Shown here: one piece after another, positions 16,648 through 25,546 of the stretch
Numbering within the stretch: position 1 is the first letter of the stretch
Layout of the letters: each line of letters starts with the position of its first letter
Assembly (NCBI RefSeq): GCF_000761215.1
Contig: NZ_CP009438.1
Coordinates: 1,751,001-1,815,000 of the forward strand
Length of the DNA: 64,000 nucleotides
DNA from: Streptomyces glaucescens
GTDB taxonomy: Bacteria > Actinomycetota > Actinomycetes > Streptomycetales > Streptomycetaceae
Direction of reading: 5' to 3'
Program-made: the position numbers and the translations under genes
Notes under the pieces: generated by a model
The model's database searches: none
Seen by the model: the letters and a program-made list of their open reading frames with translations, nothing else
What the model was told of the DNA's origin: nothing

Positions 16648-17085
16648 ATGGGATCGGTACGCAAGGCGAGTGCGTGGCTCGGCCTCGTCGACGACAACGA
16701 TGACGAGCGCTACTACGACGACGACACGTACGAGGGAAACGAGCCCGGGGACGCCTGGGTCACGGACCCGAGAGTGAAGGTGGCCTCGGACACCGCCGAG
16801 GAGAAGGGCCGCCGGATCGGCACGGTGACCCCGGACAGCTTCCGGGACGCGCGGGCCATCGGCGAGCTGTTCCGGGACGGCGTCCCGGTGATCATGAATC
16901 TGACGGCCATGGAGCCGGCCGACGCCAAGCGCGTCGTGGACTTCGCGGCCGGGCTCATCTTCGGGCTGCGCGGGTCGATCGAGCGGGTGTCCACCCGGGT
17001 GTTCCTGCTGACCCCCGCCCACACCGAGATCGTCAACGGCGACCCGGCCGCGCACCGCGCGGACGGCTTCTTCAACCAGAGCTGA
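16648..17085 (+). CDS. sflA: SepF-like cell division protein SflA
   Basis: 145 residues. A short N-terminal amphipathic segment ([15 protein letters not shown]) and an acidic linker precede the SepF/DUF552 domain ([29 protein letters not shown]...[21 protein letters not shown]...FLLTP). SepF-type proteins bind FtsZ and membranes. Streptomyces has sepF in the ftsZ cluster plus two paralogues, sflA and sflB. This one sits outside a division cluster, beside an acyl-CoA dehydrogenase as I recall for sflA of S. coelicolor, hence the symbol. GGAGG lies 6 bases before the ATG. Confidence 0.85.
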   Translation: MGSVRKASAWLGLVDDNDDERYYDDDTYEGNEPGDAWVTDPRVKVASDTAEEKGRRIGTVTPDSFRDARAIGELFRDGVPVIMNLTAMEPADAKRVVDFAAGLIFGLRGSIERVSTRVFLLTPAHTEIVNGDPAAHRADGFFNQS

Positions 17086-17112
17086 GGCGGGGCCGATCAC
17101 CGGCCCCGCCTC
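17084..17112. terminator. Terminator after sflA
   Basis: Perfect 12-bp inverted repeat (GAGGCGGGGCCG and CGGCCCCGCCTC) with a 5-nt loop that begins inside the sflA stop codon. It can also serve the convergent acyl-CoA dehydrogenase gene. Confidence 0.8.
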
Positions 17113-17142
17113 CGCTCCCCGGCGGCCTCCGCTCCCCGGCGG
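17109..17142. repeat. Perfect 17-bp tandem duplication
   Basis: CCTCCGCTCCCCGGCGG occurs twice head to tail between the sflA terminator and the TAA stop of the acyl-CoA dehydrogenase gene. It looks like a recent replication-slippage duplication. Confidence 0.9.
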
Positions 17143-17143
17143 C

Positions 17144-18328
17144 TTACCGGAACGCGTCCAGTCCGGTGAGCGCCTTGCCCAGCACCAGCTGGTGCATCTC
17201 GACGGTGCCCTCGTAGGTGAGCACCGATTCCAGGTTGGTCGCGTGCCGCATCACGGGATACTCCAGGGAGATCCCGTTGGCACCGAGGATCGTGCGGGCC
17301 GTGCGGCAGATGCCGATGGCCTCGCGGACGTTGTTGAGCTTGCCGAAGCTGACCTGCTCCGGACGCAGGCGGCCGGCGTCCATCCGCCGCCCCAGATGAT
17401 GGGCGAGCAGGATCCCCTTGTGCAGTTCGACCGCCATGTCGGCGAGCTTGGCCTGGGTGAGCTGGAAACCCCCGAGGGGCCGCCCGAACTGCTCCCGTGA
17501 CTTCGCGTACTCGACGGCGGTCTCGAAGCAGGTGCGCGCCGCGCCCATCGCGCCCCACACGATGCCGTAGCGGGCGTGCGAGAGGCAGCTCAGCGGGCCG
17601 CGCAGTCCGCTCACCCCGGGCAGCACGGCGCCGGCGGGCAGCCGCACGTCGTCCAGGACCAGCTCGCTGGTGACGCTGGCCCGCAGGGACCACTTGTGCT
17701 TGATCTCGGGCGCCGAGAAGCCGGGGGTGTCCGTGGGGACGGCGAAGCCGCGGATGCCCTCGTCGGTCTGCGCCCAGACGACGGCGACCCCGGCGACGGA
17801 ACCGTTGGTGATCCACATCTTGCGGCCGTTGAGCACCCAGTCGGTGCCGTCCTTCTTGGCGTACGTCCGCATGGCGGCGGGGTCGGAGCCGTGGTCCGGT
17901 TCGGTGAGCCCGAAGCAGCCGATGACCTCGCCCGCGGCCATCCGCGGCAGCCAGGTCAGCTTCTGCTCCTCGCTGCCGAAGCGGTGGATCGCGTACATGG
18001 CGAGGGAGCCCTGCACCGAGACCAGGGAGCGGATGCCGGAGTCGGCGGCCTCCAGTTCCAGGCAGGCCAGCCCGTACTGCACGGCGCTGGCCCCCGCGCA
18101 GCCGTACCCGTCCAGGGACATGCCGAGCGCGCCGATCGCGCCGAGTTCCCGGGCCAGCTCGCGGATCTGCGGCAGCTCGCCGCTCTCGTACCAGTCGGCG
18201 ACGTACGGCAGCACCCGGTCCGCAGCCCAGCCGCGCACGGTGTCGCGGACGGCCAGATCCTCCGGTTCGAGGAGGTCGTCCAGGCCGAGCGGGTCGGCGG
18301 GATCGAACGGCGGCAGCTTGGCGGACAT
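17144..18328 (-). CDS. Acyl-CoA dehydrogenase (glutaryl-CoA dehydrogenase-like)
   Basis: 394 residues with the complete acyl-CoA dehydrogenase fold: N-terminal helical domain, the FAD-contact block CFGLTEPDHGSDPAAM, the middle beta domain (WVLNGRKMWITNG), and a C-terminal domain. The catalytic Glu is in the TYEGTVEMHQLVLG segment, a pattern close to glutaryl-CoA dehydrogenases (YEGT near the end). It oxidises acyl-CoA to enoyl-CoA using FAD and ETF; short-chain or glutaryl substrates are likely but not proven. The ATG at 18328 follows GGAGGG at 12 bases; a GTG at 18334 is 5 bases from the same site and may be the true start. A perfect palindrome lies 48 bases upstream. Confidence 0.9.
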   Translation of the reverse strand: MSAKLPPFDPADPLGLDDLLEPEDLAVRDTVRGWAADRVLPYVADWYESGELPQIRELARELGAIGALGMSLDGYGCAGASAVQYGLACLELEAADSGIRSLVSVQGSLAMYAIHRFGSEEQKLTWLPRMAAGEVIGCFGLTEPDHGSDPAAMRTYAKKDGTDWVLNGRKMWITNGSVAGVAVVWAQTDEGIRGFAVPTDTPGFSAPEIKHKWSLRASVTSELVLDDVRLPAGAVLPGVSGLRGPLSCLSHARYGIVWGAMGAARTCFETAVEYAKSREQFGRPLGGFQLTQAKLADMAVELHKGILLAHHLGRRMDAGRLRPEQVSFGKLNNVREAIGICRTARTILGANGISLEYPVMRHATNLESVLTYEGTVEMHQLVLGKALTGLDAFR

Positions 18329-18375
18329 GGACACGGGCACCCTCCGGCGGCTCGTGAGCGGCGGCACCAGCTGTG

Positions 18376-18390
18376 ACTAGCACCGCTAGT
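18376..18390. promoter_or_regulatory. Perfect palindromic operator candidate upstream of acyl-CoA dehydrogenase
   Basis: ACTAGC-ACC-GCTAGT is a perfect 6-3-6 inverted repeat lying in the promoter position of the acyl-CoA dehydrogenase gene. It looks like a dimeric repressor site (TetR or PadR type) or a promoter-overlapping operator; the regulator is not encoded nearby. Confidence 0.6.
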
Positions 18391-18445
18391 CTCGGATTCA
18401 GGGCGACGCTACGACGCGCTCCTCCGTACGTCCAGCGTCAGCCGC

Positions 18446-20053
18446 TCAGACGGACACCCTGGACCCGGCCACGTCACGCGGCGCCGGCACCTCGGCCTTG
18501 CCGCCCTCCGGCTCGCAGTGCATCACCCTCGGCAGGCGCAGCGCCATGACCGCGCCGAGCAGCAGCAGTCCCGCGCTGACCAGCAGCGTCACATGCAGTC
18601 CGTGCACGAAGCAGTCCCGTGCGGCGCTGCGCAGGGCCGCGCCCGCATCGCCGCCGAGCCGGCCCGCCACGGCGTACGCCTCGCCCAGCGAGTGGCCCGC
18701 GGCGGCCGACGCCGACGCCGGCACCCCGGGCACCGAGGACAGGCCGGGCGCGTACGCCGCGTTCATCACGCTGCCGAGCAGGGCGATGCCGATGCCCGCG
18801 CCCAGCTGGTACGACGTCTCACCGATCGCCGCCGCCCCGCCGGCCTGCTCGGGCGGAGCCTCGCTCAGCATCGACTCGTACGCCCCGAAGAGGGTGGTCT
18901 CCAGGCCGAAGCCGAGCAGGACGAACCCGGTCAGCATCAGCGCGGCGTCGTCCTCGCGGCCCATCCCGGTCAGCAGCACCACCGCGCCCGCCGTCAGGCA
19001 GAAGCCGGACGCCACCATCCGGCGCGGCCCGAACCGGCGCAGCATCCGTGCCCCGAACAGGCCCGCCGCCATCGCCGCCACCGTCAGCGGCAGCAGCCGC
19101 AGCCCGGTCTGCAACGGGGAGAGGCCGAGGACGAGCTGGAGGTACTGCGCCGCGATCAGCTCCAGGCCGACCAGGGCGAGCATGGCCAGCACGATGCAGC
19201 CGACGGAGGTGCTGAACGCCGGCCGGGCGAACATCCTCAGCTCGACCAGCGGAAACGCCCGCCGCCGCTGCCGTCGCACGAACAGCGCCAGCAGGACGGC
19301 GCCGACGAGCAGGGGGAGCACGGTGAACGGGCCGGTCACGTCCTCCCCGCCGCCCAGCCGCTTCACCCCGAGCACGACGCCGAAGAGACCGGCCGCCGCC
19401 ATCAGCGCGCCGACCACGTCCCAGGGGCCCTTGCCGTCGCCCGTGGACTCGGGCAGCAGCAGGCGTCCCACCGGCAGGCTGACCAGCATCAGCGGGATGT
19501 TGACGAGGAAGACCGACCCCCACCAGAAGTGCTCCAGCAGGAAGCCGCCGAGCAGCGGGCCGACGGCCGCGCCGACCGCGGCGACCGCGCTCCAGATGCC
19601 GATGGCGAGCGCCCGCTCCCGCCGGTCGGGGAAGACCTGGCGCAGGATCGACAGCGTCGCGGGCATGATCATCGCGCCGCCGACGCCGAGCAGCGCCCGG
19701 GCCGCGATCAGCACCTGGGCGTCGGGGGCGAAGGCGGCCAGCGCGGAGGCCACGCCGAACAGGGCGTATCCGAACAGGAGGATCCGTCTGCGGCCCACCC
19801 GGTCGCCGAGCGTGCCGAAGAGGATCAGCAGCGCGGCGCAGACCAGCGGGTAGGTGTCGACGATCCAGAGCAGCTCTATCGCGCCGGGCCTGAGGTCCTC
19901 GGTGACGGCGGGCACGGCCACGTGCAGCACCGTCGCGTCGACGGCGACCAGCAGCAGGCTGACGCAGAGGACGAGGAGCACGACCCAGCGGTTGGCACCG
20001 GCCCCGGCCGCCCGACGGCGCAGCCCGACGGCAGCCGTGGTCGTCCCGGACAT
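18446..20053 (-). CDS. DHA2-family MFS drug efflux transporter
   Basis: 535 residues with about 14 membrane segments. It has the MFS motif A equivalent GTLGDRVGRRRILLFG between helices 2 and 3, and motif C-like ALLGVGGAMIMPATLSILRQVFPDRRERALAIGIW, the mark of DHA2 (EmrB/QacA-like) proton-driven exporters. An acidic residue in helix 1 (VAVDATVLHVAVPAV) fits the QacA group. It probably exports toxic or endogenous small molecules. The ATG follows GGGAGG by 7 bases. It is divergent from the membrane glycosyltransferase gene; an inverted repeat in the shared gap may be its operator. No regulator gene is adjacent. Confidence 0.9.
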   Translation of the reverse strand: MSGTTTAAVGLRRRAAGAGANRWVVLLVLCVSLLLVAVDATVLHVAVPAVTEDLRPGAIELLWIVDTYPLVCAALLILFGTLGDRVGRRRILLFGYALFGVASALAAFAPDAQVLIAARALLGVGGAMIMPATLSILRQVFPDRRERALAIGIWSAVAAVGAAVGPLLGGFLLEHFWWGSVFLVNIPLMLVSLPVGRLLLPESTGDGKGPWDVVGALMAAAGLFGVVLGVKRLGGGEDVTGPFTVLPLLVGAVLLALFVRRQRRRAFPLVELRMFARPAFSTSVGCIVLAMLALVGLELIAAQYLQLVLGLSPLQTGLRLLPLTVAAMAAGLFGARMLRRFGPRRMVASGFCLTAGAVVLLTGMGREDDAALMLTGFVLLGFGLETTLFGAYESMLSEAPPEQAGGAAAIGETSYQLGAGIGIALLGSVMNAAYAPGLSSVPGVPASASAAAGHSLGEAYAVAGRLGGDAGAALRSAARDCFVHGLHVTLLVSAGLLLLGAVMALRLPRVMHCEPEGGKAEVPAPRDVAGSRVSV

Positions 20054-20166
20054 GTACGTACCTCCCAGATGTTCCCTCGCGTTCGGCGGGCTCACGAGAG
20101 GTGGGGACTCCCCCGTGACTCGGCCGGAGGAGCGGTAGTCTCCGGCCCGCGCAACGAATGGCGAGT

Positions 20167-20188
20167 GACTCGTCAGCGTACGCGAGTC
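20167..20188. promoter_or_regulatory. Inverted repeat in the MFS/glycosyltransferase divergent gap
   Basis: GACTCG-N10-CGAGTC, 6-bp arms, lies about 115 bases upstream of the MFS start and 125 bases upstream of the glycosyltransferase start. It is a possible TetR-type operator for the efflux gene; the evidence is weak. Confidence 0.3.
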
Positions 20189-20312
20189 CCCGGGCGGGGC
20201 GCGTGGCGTGGCTCTCACCCGTCCGGCGGATCCGGTGTGGCGTGCGCCACTCCCGCTGCCGGTGATCCGTCCGGCCCGGCCGCCCTTTCGCCCGCCGCCG
20301 ATAATCGAGCCC

Positions 20313-21584
20313 GTGACCGATCTTGAGACGCGCCCCGCGCTCCCCGCGCGCCCCGCCCTGTCGCGCGCGGCCCCCGCCCTGCTGGGGTACGCGGCGGTCC
20401 GCGCCCTGGGGCTGCTCGTGCTGGCCCTGTGGAGCGCCGCGCGCGACAAGAGCGCGTACACCCTGCTGACCGCCCGGTGGGACTCCCTCTGGTACGTCAG
20501 GGTCGCCGAGCTCGGCTACGGCTACGAGGTCCGCCTGCCGAACGGCGACGTCCACTCCAACCTCGCGTTCTTCCCGCTGCTGCCGTGGCTGGAGCGAGTG
20601 GGGCACGCGGTGACCCCGCTGTCGTACGCGGACGCCGGGTTCGCCGTCGCCCTGGTCGCCTCGCTCGCCGCGGCCTGGGGGATCTTCGCGGTCGCCGAGC
20701 TGCTGTACGGGCGGCGGGCCGGGGTGTGCGCGGTGCTGGTGTGGGCGGTGCTGCCGGTCGGGATCGTGCAGTCGATGGCGTACAGCGAGTCCTTGTTCAC
20801 CGCGCTGGCCGCCTGGTCCCTGTACGCCGTCCTCACCGGCCGCTGGCTCACCGCGGGCACCCTCGCGCTGCTGGCGGGGCTGACCCGGCCGGTGGGGCTC
20901 GCGGTGGTGGCGGCGGTGTGGGCGGCGGGGGCGGTGTCCTTCGTACGGGTACCCGGCGGGCGGCGGCCCGCGGCCCGGGCCGTTGGGCCATCCGCGCGGC
21001 AGTGGAGCACGGCGCCCGCCCGGGGCGCGCACACCGAGCCGCGCGCCTCCTTCCCGCCCGGCGATCCCGCTCCCGAGGGCGCGCCCGTCTGGCGGCGCGC
21101 CCTCGCGATGCTGCTCGCGCCCCTGGGCGCCGCCGGCTATGTGCTCTGGGTGGGCCACCGCACCGGCGGGGGCCCGCTCGGTTATCTGGAGGTCCAGGCG
21201 GGCTGGCGCAACGGCTTCGACGGGGGCTACGCCTTCGCCCGGTTCACCGCCGAGAAGTTCACGTCGTTTCCCTCCGCCCTGGCCGGGGCCGGGCTGATCG
21301 CCGGGGTCGGACTGGTGATCTGGCTGTACCTCGTCTGCGTGAGGCAGCGCCAGCCGCTCCCGCTGCTCGTGTACGCCGGGACCGTCACCGCGCTCGCGCT
21401 GTGCGCGTCGAGCTACTTCGGCTCGAAGCCGCGCCTGCTGCTGCCCGCCTTCCCGCTGCTGCTGCCCCTGGCGCTCGCCCTGGCACGACCGCGCCCCTCC
21501 CGGACGGCGCTGGTCACGGCGGTGCTGGCGGCGGGGTCGGCGGTGTACGGGGCGTTCTGGCTGAACGGTTCGGGTCCGCCCTGA
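20313..21584 (+). CDS. PIG-V-like integral membrane mannosyltransferase
   Basis: 423 residues with roughly ten hydrophobic helices. The first loop contains RWDSLWYVRVAELGYGYEV followed by NLAFFPLLPWLER. Later come AYSESLFTALAAWSLYA and GLTRPVGLAVV, a series characteristic of the GT-C PIG-V-like mannosyltransferase group (family otherwise known from GPI and polyprenyl-phosphate-mannose pathways). It probably transfers a sugar from a polyprenyl-phosphate donor on the outer membrane face. A hydrophilic insert of about 60 residues (RPAARAVG...PEGAP) interrupts the middle. GTG is the assumed start, with only a weak GAG upstream. Family placement is fairly confident; acceptor unknown. Confidence 0.75.
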   Translation: MTDLETRPALPARPALSRAAPALLGYAAVRALGLLVLALWSAARDKSAYTLLTARWDSLWYVRVAELGYGYEVRLPNGDVHSNLAFFPLLPWLERVGHAVTPLSYADAGFAVALVASLAAAWGIFAVAELLYGRRAGVCAVLVWAVLPVGIVQSMAYSESLFTALAAWSLYAVLTGRWLTAGTLALLAGLTRPVGLAVVAAVWAAGAVSFVRVPGGRRPAARAVGPSARQWSTAPARGAHTEPRASFPPGDPAPEGAPVWRRALAMLLAPLGAAGYVLWVGHRTGGGPLGYLEVQAGWRNGFDGGYAFARFTAEKFTSFPSALAGAGLIAGVGLVIWLYLVCVRQRQPLPLLVYAGTVTALALCASSYFGSKPRLLLPAFPLLLPLALALARPRPSRTALVTAVLAAGSAVYGAFWLNGSGPP

Positions 21585-21810
21585 CCCGCCCGGCCACAGC
21601 CGGTGACCGCCCGCCGACGCGGCTCCCGCACACCGGAGCGAATTCATAAGCGGCGCAAAACCGCCCCCCGTGGAATGATCAAAGGAATTGAAGGGAACAC
21701 GACCTGGTCATTGCGAAATCGCTGGAAATAGATCCGCACCTGAGAGCAATCCCACATCACATCGTCATTACAAACCCGGTGATTCGGCAGGGAAGTCAGC
21801 TCACTCGCTG

Positions 21811-21823
21811 TAACGTCGATTGG
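21811..21823 (+). promoter_or_regulatory. Possible leaderless promoter of the PAP2 gene
   Basis: TAACGT (21811-21816) lies exactly 7 bases before the GTG at 21824, the spacing expected if transcription begins at the start codon, and no Shine-Dalgarno is present. The stretch at 21640-21800 is clearly less GC-rich than the surroundings, fitting a regulatory region. Confidence 0.4.
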
Positions 21824-22870
21824 GTGCGTACCGAACCAAAGCCGACCCGGCTCGACCGGATCTTCGCCCGACTGGACCGCGAACCGCAGCGGCCGGTCCT
21901 CGACGTGCCGCGCATGACGCGGCACCGGGTGGTGCTCTTCGGCGCGACGCTCGCCTTCTACCTCACGATCGTCCTCGCCGTGGTGACCACGTCGTGGCTG
22001 GTCCGGCTGGACTGGCAGGCCATGCTCTTCCGGCCCTACCAGCAGTGGCCGGAGATCCACGCCTTCCTGGACTACTGGGTGGTCCTCGGCCAGCGCGGCC
22101 CCACGGCCGTGATGGTCGCGGCCTGGCTCGGCTGGCGCTGCTGGCGGCAGCACACCCTGCGCCCGCTGCTCGCGTTCGGCGCGGCACTGCTGCTGCTGAA
22201 CGTGACGGTGGGCGCCGTGAAGTACGGGCTGGGCCGCTCCGGGCCGCACTACGCGACCGAGATCGGCTCCAACGAGATGTGGCACTGGTTCCAGGCCGGC
22301 AGCGACATATTTCCCTCGGGTCACACCGCGAACGCCGTCGTGACCTGGGGCATCCTCGCCTACCTGGCCGCCACGCCGGGCGCCCGCCGCTGGCTGTCGG
22401 CCCTGTCGGCGGTGCTGTCGCTGAGCGTCGGCCTGACCACCGTCTACCTCGGTACGCACTGGCTGAGCGACGTCCTGCTGGGCTGGGCCGCGGGTCTGCT
22501 GGTGCTGCTCGCGCTGCCCTGGCTCGAGCCGACCATCGCGACCGCCGAGGCCTGGCTGTTCACCCGGCGCGACCGGCTGCGGGCCCGGCTGCGGGCCGGC
22601 CGCGGCGGCGCCCTCCCGATGCCCGAGCCCGTGCTGCTCACCCCGGCCCGGACCCCGGCCGCCGAGGAGGAGCCCGCGCCCCTGCGGGAGATCGTGCCGC
22701 CGGCCGCCGCGCGCGCCCCGCGGACGTCCGCGCTGCTGGCCCCGGGCCCGCACACGACACGTTCGGAACGCACCCCGGTCACCCCGGCCGGCAGCCGCCG
22801 CCCGCCGCACCCCGACCGCATGGCCCGCGGCACGGCGGCCCCGGCGGCGCGTCCGCTCACCGGCGGCTGA
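21824..22870 (+). CDS. PAP2-family phosphatase
   Basis: 348 residues. Five to six membrane helices carry the three PAP2 motifs: KYGLGRSGP, IFPSGHTANAV, and VYLGTHWLSDVLLGW. These form the lipid phosphatase site (His-nucleophile type) that dephosphorylates undecaprenyl pyrophosphate, phosphatidate or similar lipids on the outer membrane face. The C-terminal about 110 residues are a disordered Arg/Pro/Ala-rich cytosolic tail. An in-frame GTG at 21779 would add 15 unconserved residues; I prefer 21824 because of the promoter spacing. It ends at a strong terminator shared with the next, convergent gene. Confidence 0.85.
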   Translation: MRTEPKPTRLDRIFARLDREPQRPVLDVPRMTRHRVVLFGATLAFYLTIVLAVVTTSWLVRLDWQAMLFRPYQQWPEIHAFLDYWVVLGQRGPTAVMVAAWLGWRCWRQHTLRPLLAFGAALLLLNVTVGAVKYGLGRSGPHYATEIGSNEMWHWFQAGSDIFPSGHTANAVVTWGILAYLAATPGARRWLSALSAVLSLSVGLTTVYLGTHWLSDVLLGWAAGLLVLLALPWLEPTIATAEAWLFTRRDRLRARLRAGRGGALPMPEPVLLTPARTPAAEEEPAPLREIVPPAAARAPRTSALLAPGPHTTRSERTPVTPAGSRRPPHPDRMARGTAAPAARPLTGG

Positions 22871-22888
22871 CAGCAGTTCGAGGGAGGA

Positions 22889-22919
22889 GAAGGCCCCGGT
22901 CGTCGCGACCGGGGCCTTC
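22889..22919. terminator. Bidirectional terminator between PAP2 and I78 genes
   Basis: Perfect 14-bp stem (GAAGGCCCCGGTCG and its complement) with a TCG loop, 18 bases from the PAP2 stop and 11 from the convergent gene's stop. Confidence 0.9.
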
Positions 22920-22930
22920 CCCATGCGCTC

Positions 22931-23146
22931 TCAGCCCTTCCAGGCGCGCGCCACCCGGCCGTCCCGCACCTCGAAGTTGAGCCGCCCCACGCGGTACTCC
23001 ATCGTGATGATCGCCCCGGGCGGCAGCGCGCGCACGGTCGACCACCCCCGTTCCCGGGCGCGCCGCTCGGCGGCGTCCGCGTCGAGACCGACATAGGTGT
23101 CGGGGCTGTCCTGGGGTTCTGCGGAGGGTTTCGGAATCGGTGCCAT
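22931..23146 (-). CDS. Small I78-type peptidase inhibitor-like protein
   Basis: 71 residues with the I78 pattern: YVGLDADAAERRARERGW, then R.LPPGAIITMEYRVGRLNFEVRDGRVARAWKG, which would form one helix packed on a small sheet. Family members inhibit serine proteases, but many are cytosolic with no tested target, and there is no signal peptide here. It is monocistronic, ending at the shared terminator. Confidence 0.75.
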   Translation of the reverse strand: MAPIPKPSAEPQDSPDTYVGLDADAAERRARERGWSTVRALPPGAIITMEYRVGRLNFEVRDGRVARAWKG

Positions 23147-23596
23147 GCCGCCACGCTAGGCGCGGGCGACGGCGGAGGGAAGGGCGATCGGACGAGGGCA
23201 AGCCGACACGCTGGGTCACTGATCCCCCTCCGGTCACGCTTCTGTCACAGGATCACGACACACGTTTCGGCCGGTGATCCTCACCCGGACGAGCGGTTCC
23301 ATGCGCCCTTCGCGGGTATCCGCACACAATTCCCGTACGTCGGCGGGGCATGTCGAATTGCCCGCGGAAAGCCCGGGGAGGGCCGTCCTGGAAGCGCATT
23401 CCATTCCCCCTTCCTGCCGGGGCGCGCCCGCCGATCCCCCACAGGAAATTCACGCTTCGGACACAAAGCCGGCGCGCCCCTCGGGGACAGCCCCGGCCAG
23501 GGGGCCGGGAACGGCAGCGCAGCGGGACGGCCGTGGGGGCACCGTCCCGCGGACCGCCGCCGCGGGCCTGGCGGTGGCGCGGTGCGGGCCTGGCGG
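23147..23596. other. Gene-free stretch between I78 gene and rpf gene
   Basis: 450 bases with no supported gene on either strand. It contains the promoter of the I78 gene at the left and the 3' flank of the rpf gene at the right. A GCGGACCGCCGCCGCGGGCC stretch near 23552 may be part of the rpf terminator, but no clean hairpin was found. Confidence 0.5.
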
Positions 23597-24238
<642 letters not shown>

Positions 24239-24353
24239 CTAGGCGGCGCTGCCGCGACGTCCGCCGAGCCGCGCCCCCGCGCGCGGGGGCGCCCACCCGG
24301 TCGGCGCACCGGACGGCCCCGGACGGCGGATCGGATCTGCGGGCCCCGGGGGC

Positions 24354-24378
24354 GTGCTGACGCGGTCCGCGTCAGCAC
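24354..24378 (-). promoter_or_regulatory. Perfect hairpin in the 5' region of the rpf-like gene
   Basis: GTGCTGACGCG-GTC-CGCGTCAGCAC, an 11-bp perfect stem with a 3-nt loop, lies 125 bases upstream of the rpf start on its template. Because both flanking genes read away from it, it is not a gene-end terminator; it could be a leader terminator, a riboswitch platform or an operator. A smaller palindrome CCCGATTTCGGG is at 24401-24412. The c-di-AMP (ydaO) riboswitch core known for rpfA was looked for and not found. Confidence 0.6.
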
Positions 24379-24412
24379 ATTTCGGCCACCCCATTCGTTC
24401 CCCGATTTCGGG

Positions 24413-24671
24413 ATTTGTCGACCAGGAACGCGAGTGTCCTGCGACCCCCTTCTCCGGACCAAGTACCCACCCTGCTGCGTGAGTTGAGGGCGAGTGCCGC
24501 CCTGGCGGCCGGAGGTGACCGTGAGCGTGGGGTGGTTCGATCCCGTCGGCCGCGCAGCGTGACTCCCGCCGGAGATCGGCCGTTGTCTTCTTCATGAGCC
24601 CGGGACCGTCCCGGACCACGGGCCGGGAGCCACCCGGCCCGGCCACGCACCGCATCCCCAGGGAGCCACCC
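24413..24671. other. Divergent promoter region, rpf-like gene and hypothetical gene
   Basis: No gene is supported. Together with the hairpins to its left this makes a 442-bp divergent intergenic region, which is long for this chromosome and suggests substantial 5' untranslated leaders. Confidence 0.4.
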
Positions 24672-25454
24672 GTGCCGCGCATGCTCGACGTCAGCGACGA
24701 GGTACGTGCCGAGATCGGCGACGAAGAAGCCGACCGGCTGCTCGCCGGAGACAACACCCCGGGCAGTTACGACTGCACGTCCTGCCGCACCCCGGGCGAC
24801 TCCGAGCGCGAGCGCACCAGCACCGTGCTGTTCATCGGCGACGAGACCGCCGTACTCGCCTTCGCCCACGCCACCTGCCTGCCCTCCCAGGTCGTCCAGG
24901 TCACCGAGGACCAGCTGCGGGGCGCCGTCAGGTCCATCGGCTCCGACACCGTCGACCTGGAGCCCGACAAGGTCGTGCCCGAGCAGGCCGTGCTCGGGGT
25001 GACCAGCGGACTCGTGCTGATCGCCGGGGAACTGCACCCCGCGCTGGTCGTCGAGCCGACCGGCCCCATCGTGCGGCCCGGCTCGACCGCCGTGGGCGAC
25101 GACTTCCTGCCGCTCCTCATCGAGCAGGGATTCCTGCCGGTGACCGAGCTGAGCGCGGTGCCGCCGGTGCTCCACGGCTGGTCGGTGCTGCTGGCGATGG
25201 GACAGCTGCACGCGGTGCTCCAGCCCGCGGCGAACGGCGGTCAGCCGGTGGCCTGGTGGCAGGCCCACCAGCCGTTGCAGGTCACCGAGGGCTGGCGGGC
25301 CGCCGCCAACAAGCACCAGCAGGTGCTGGTGTTCGCCGCGCCCGCCGGGTCCATCGGACGGCAGCCCCGGGAGGACCTGCTGCGCGCGGCGCTGGACAAG
25401 GCCGCCGCCCACGGCCGGCTGGTCGGGAGCACCCTGCCGCTGGCGGGGACCTGA
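24672..25454 (+). CDS. Conserved hypothetical with a Cys/His cluster
   Basis: 260 residues, no signal peptide or membrane segment. The N-terminal half has CTSCRTPGD and, about 40 residues later, AHATCLPSQ, giving a C-x2-C ... H-x2-C set that could bind zinc. The rest alternates strand and helix (GVTSGLVLIAGELHPALVVEP, HGWSVLLAMGQLHAVLQP), and a mix of short hydrophobic beta segments suggests a soluble enzyme or scaffold. The GTG start is 8 bases after GGGAG; a further in-frame ATG at 24681 is possible. I do not recognise a named family. Confidence 0.75.
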   Translation: MPRMLDVSDEVRAEIGDEEADRLLAGDNTPGSYDCTSCRTPGDSERERTSTVLFIGDETAVLAFAHATCLPSQVVQVTEDQLRGAVRSIGSDTVDLEPDKVVPEQAVLGVTSGLVLIAGELHPALVVEPTGPIVRPGSTAVGDDFLPLLIEQGFLPVTELSAVPPVLHGWSVLLAMGQLHAVLQPAANGGQPVAWWQAHQPLQVTEGWRAAANKHQQVLVFAAPAGSIGRQPREDLLRAALDKAAAHGRLVGSTLPLAGT

Positions 25455-25546
25455 GCGTCCGGCCGCGGCCGCACCCCGGCGCGGTCCCCGCCCCTCGGCC
25501 GGGGCGGGCCCGCATCTTCTGCTGTGCCGGTGTCGTTTGGACATAC

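Noticed and set aside
18518..20326. 600-codon plus-strand ORF opposite the MFS gene
   Set aside because: It is a GC-rich shadow: His/Arg/Gln-rich translation with no family, antisense to a clear 14-helix transporter.
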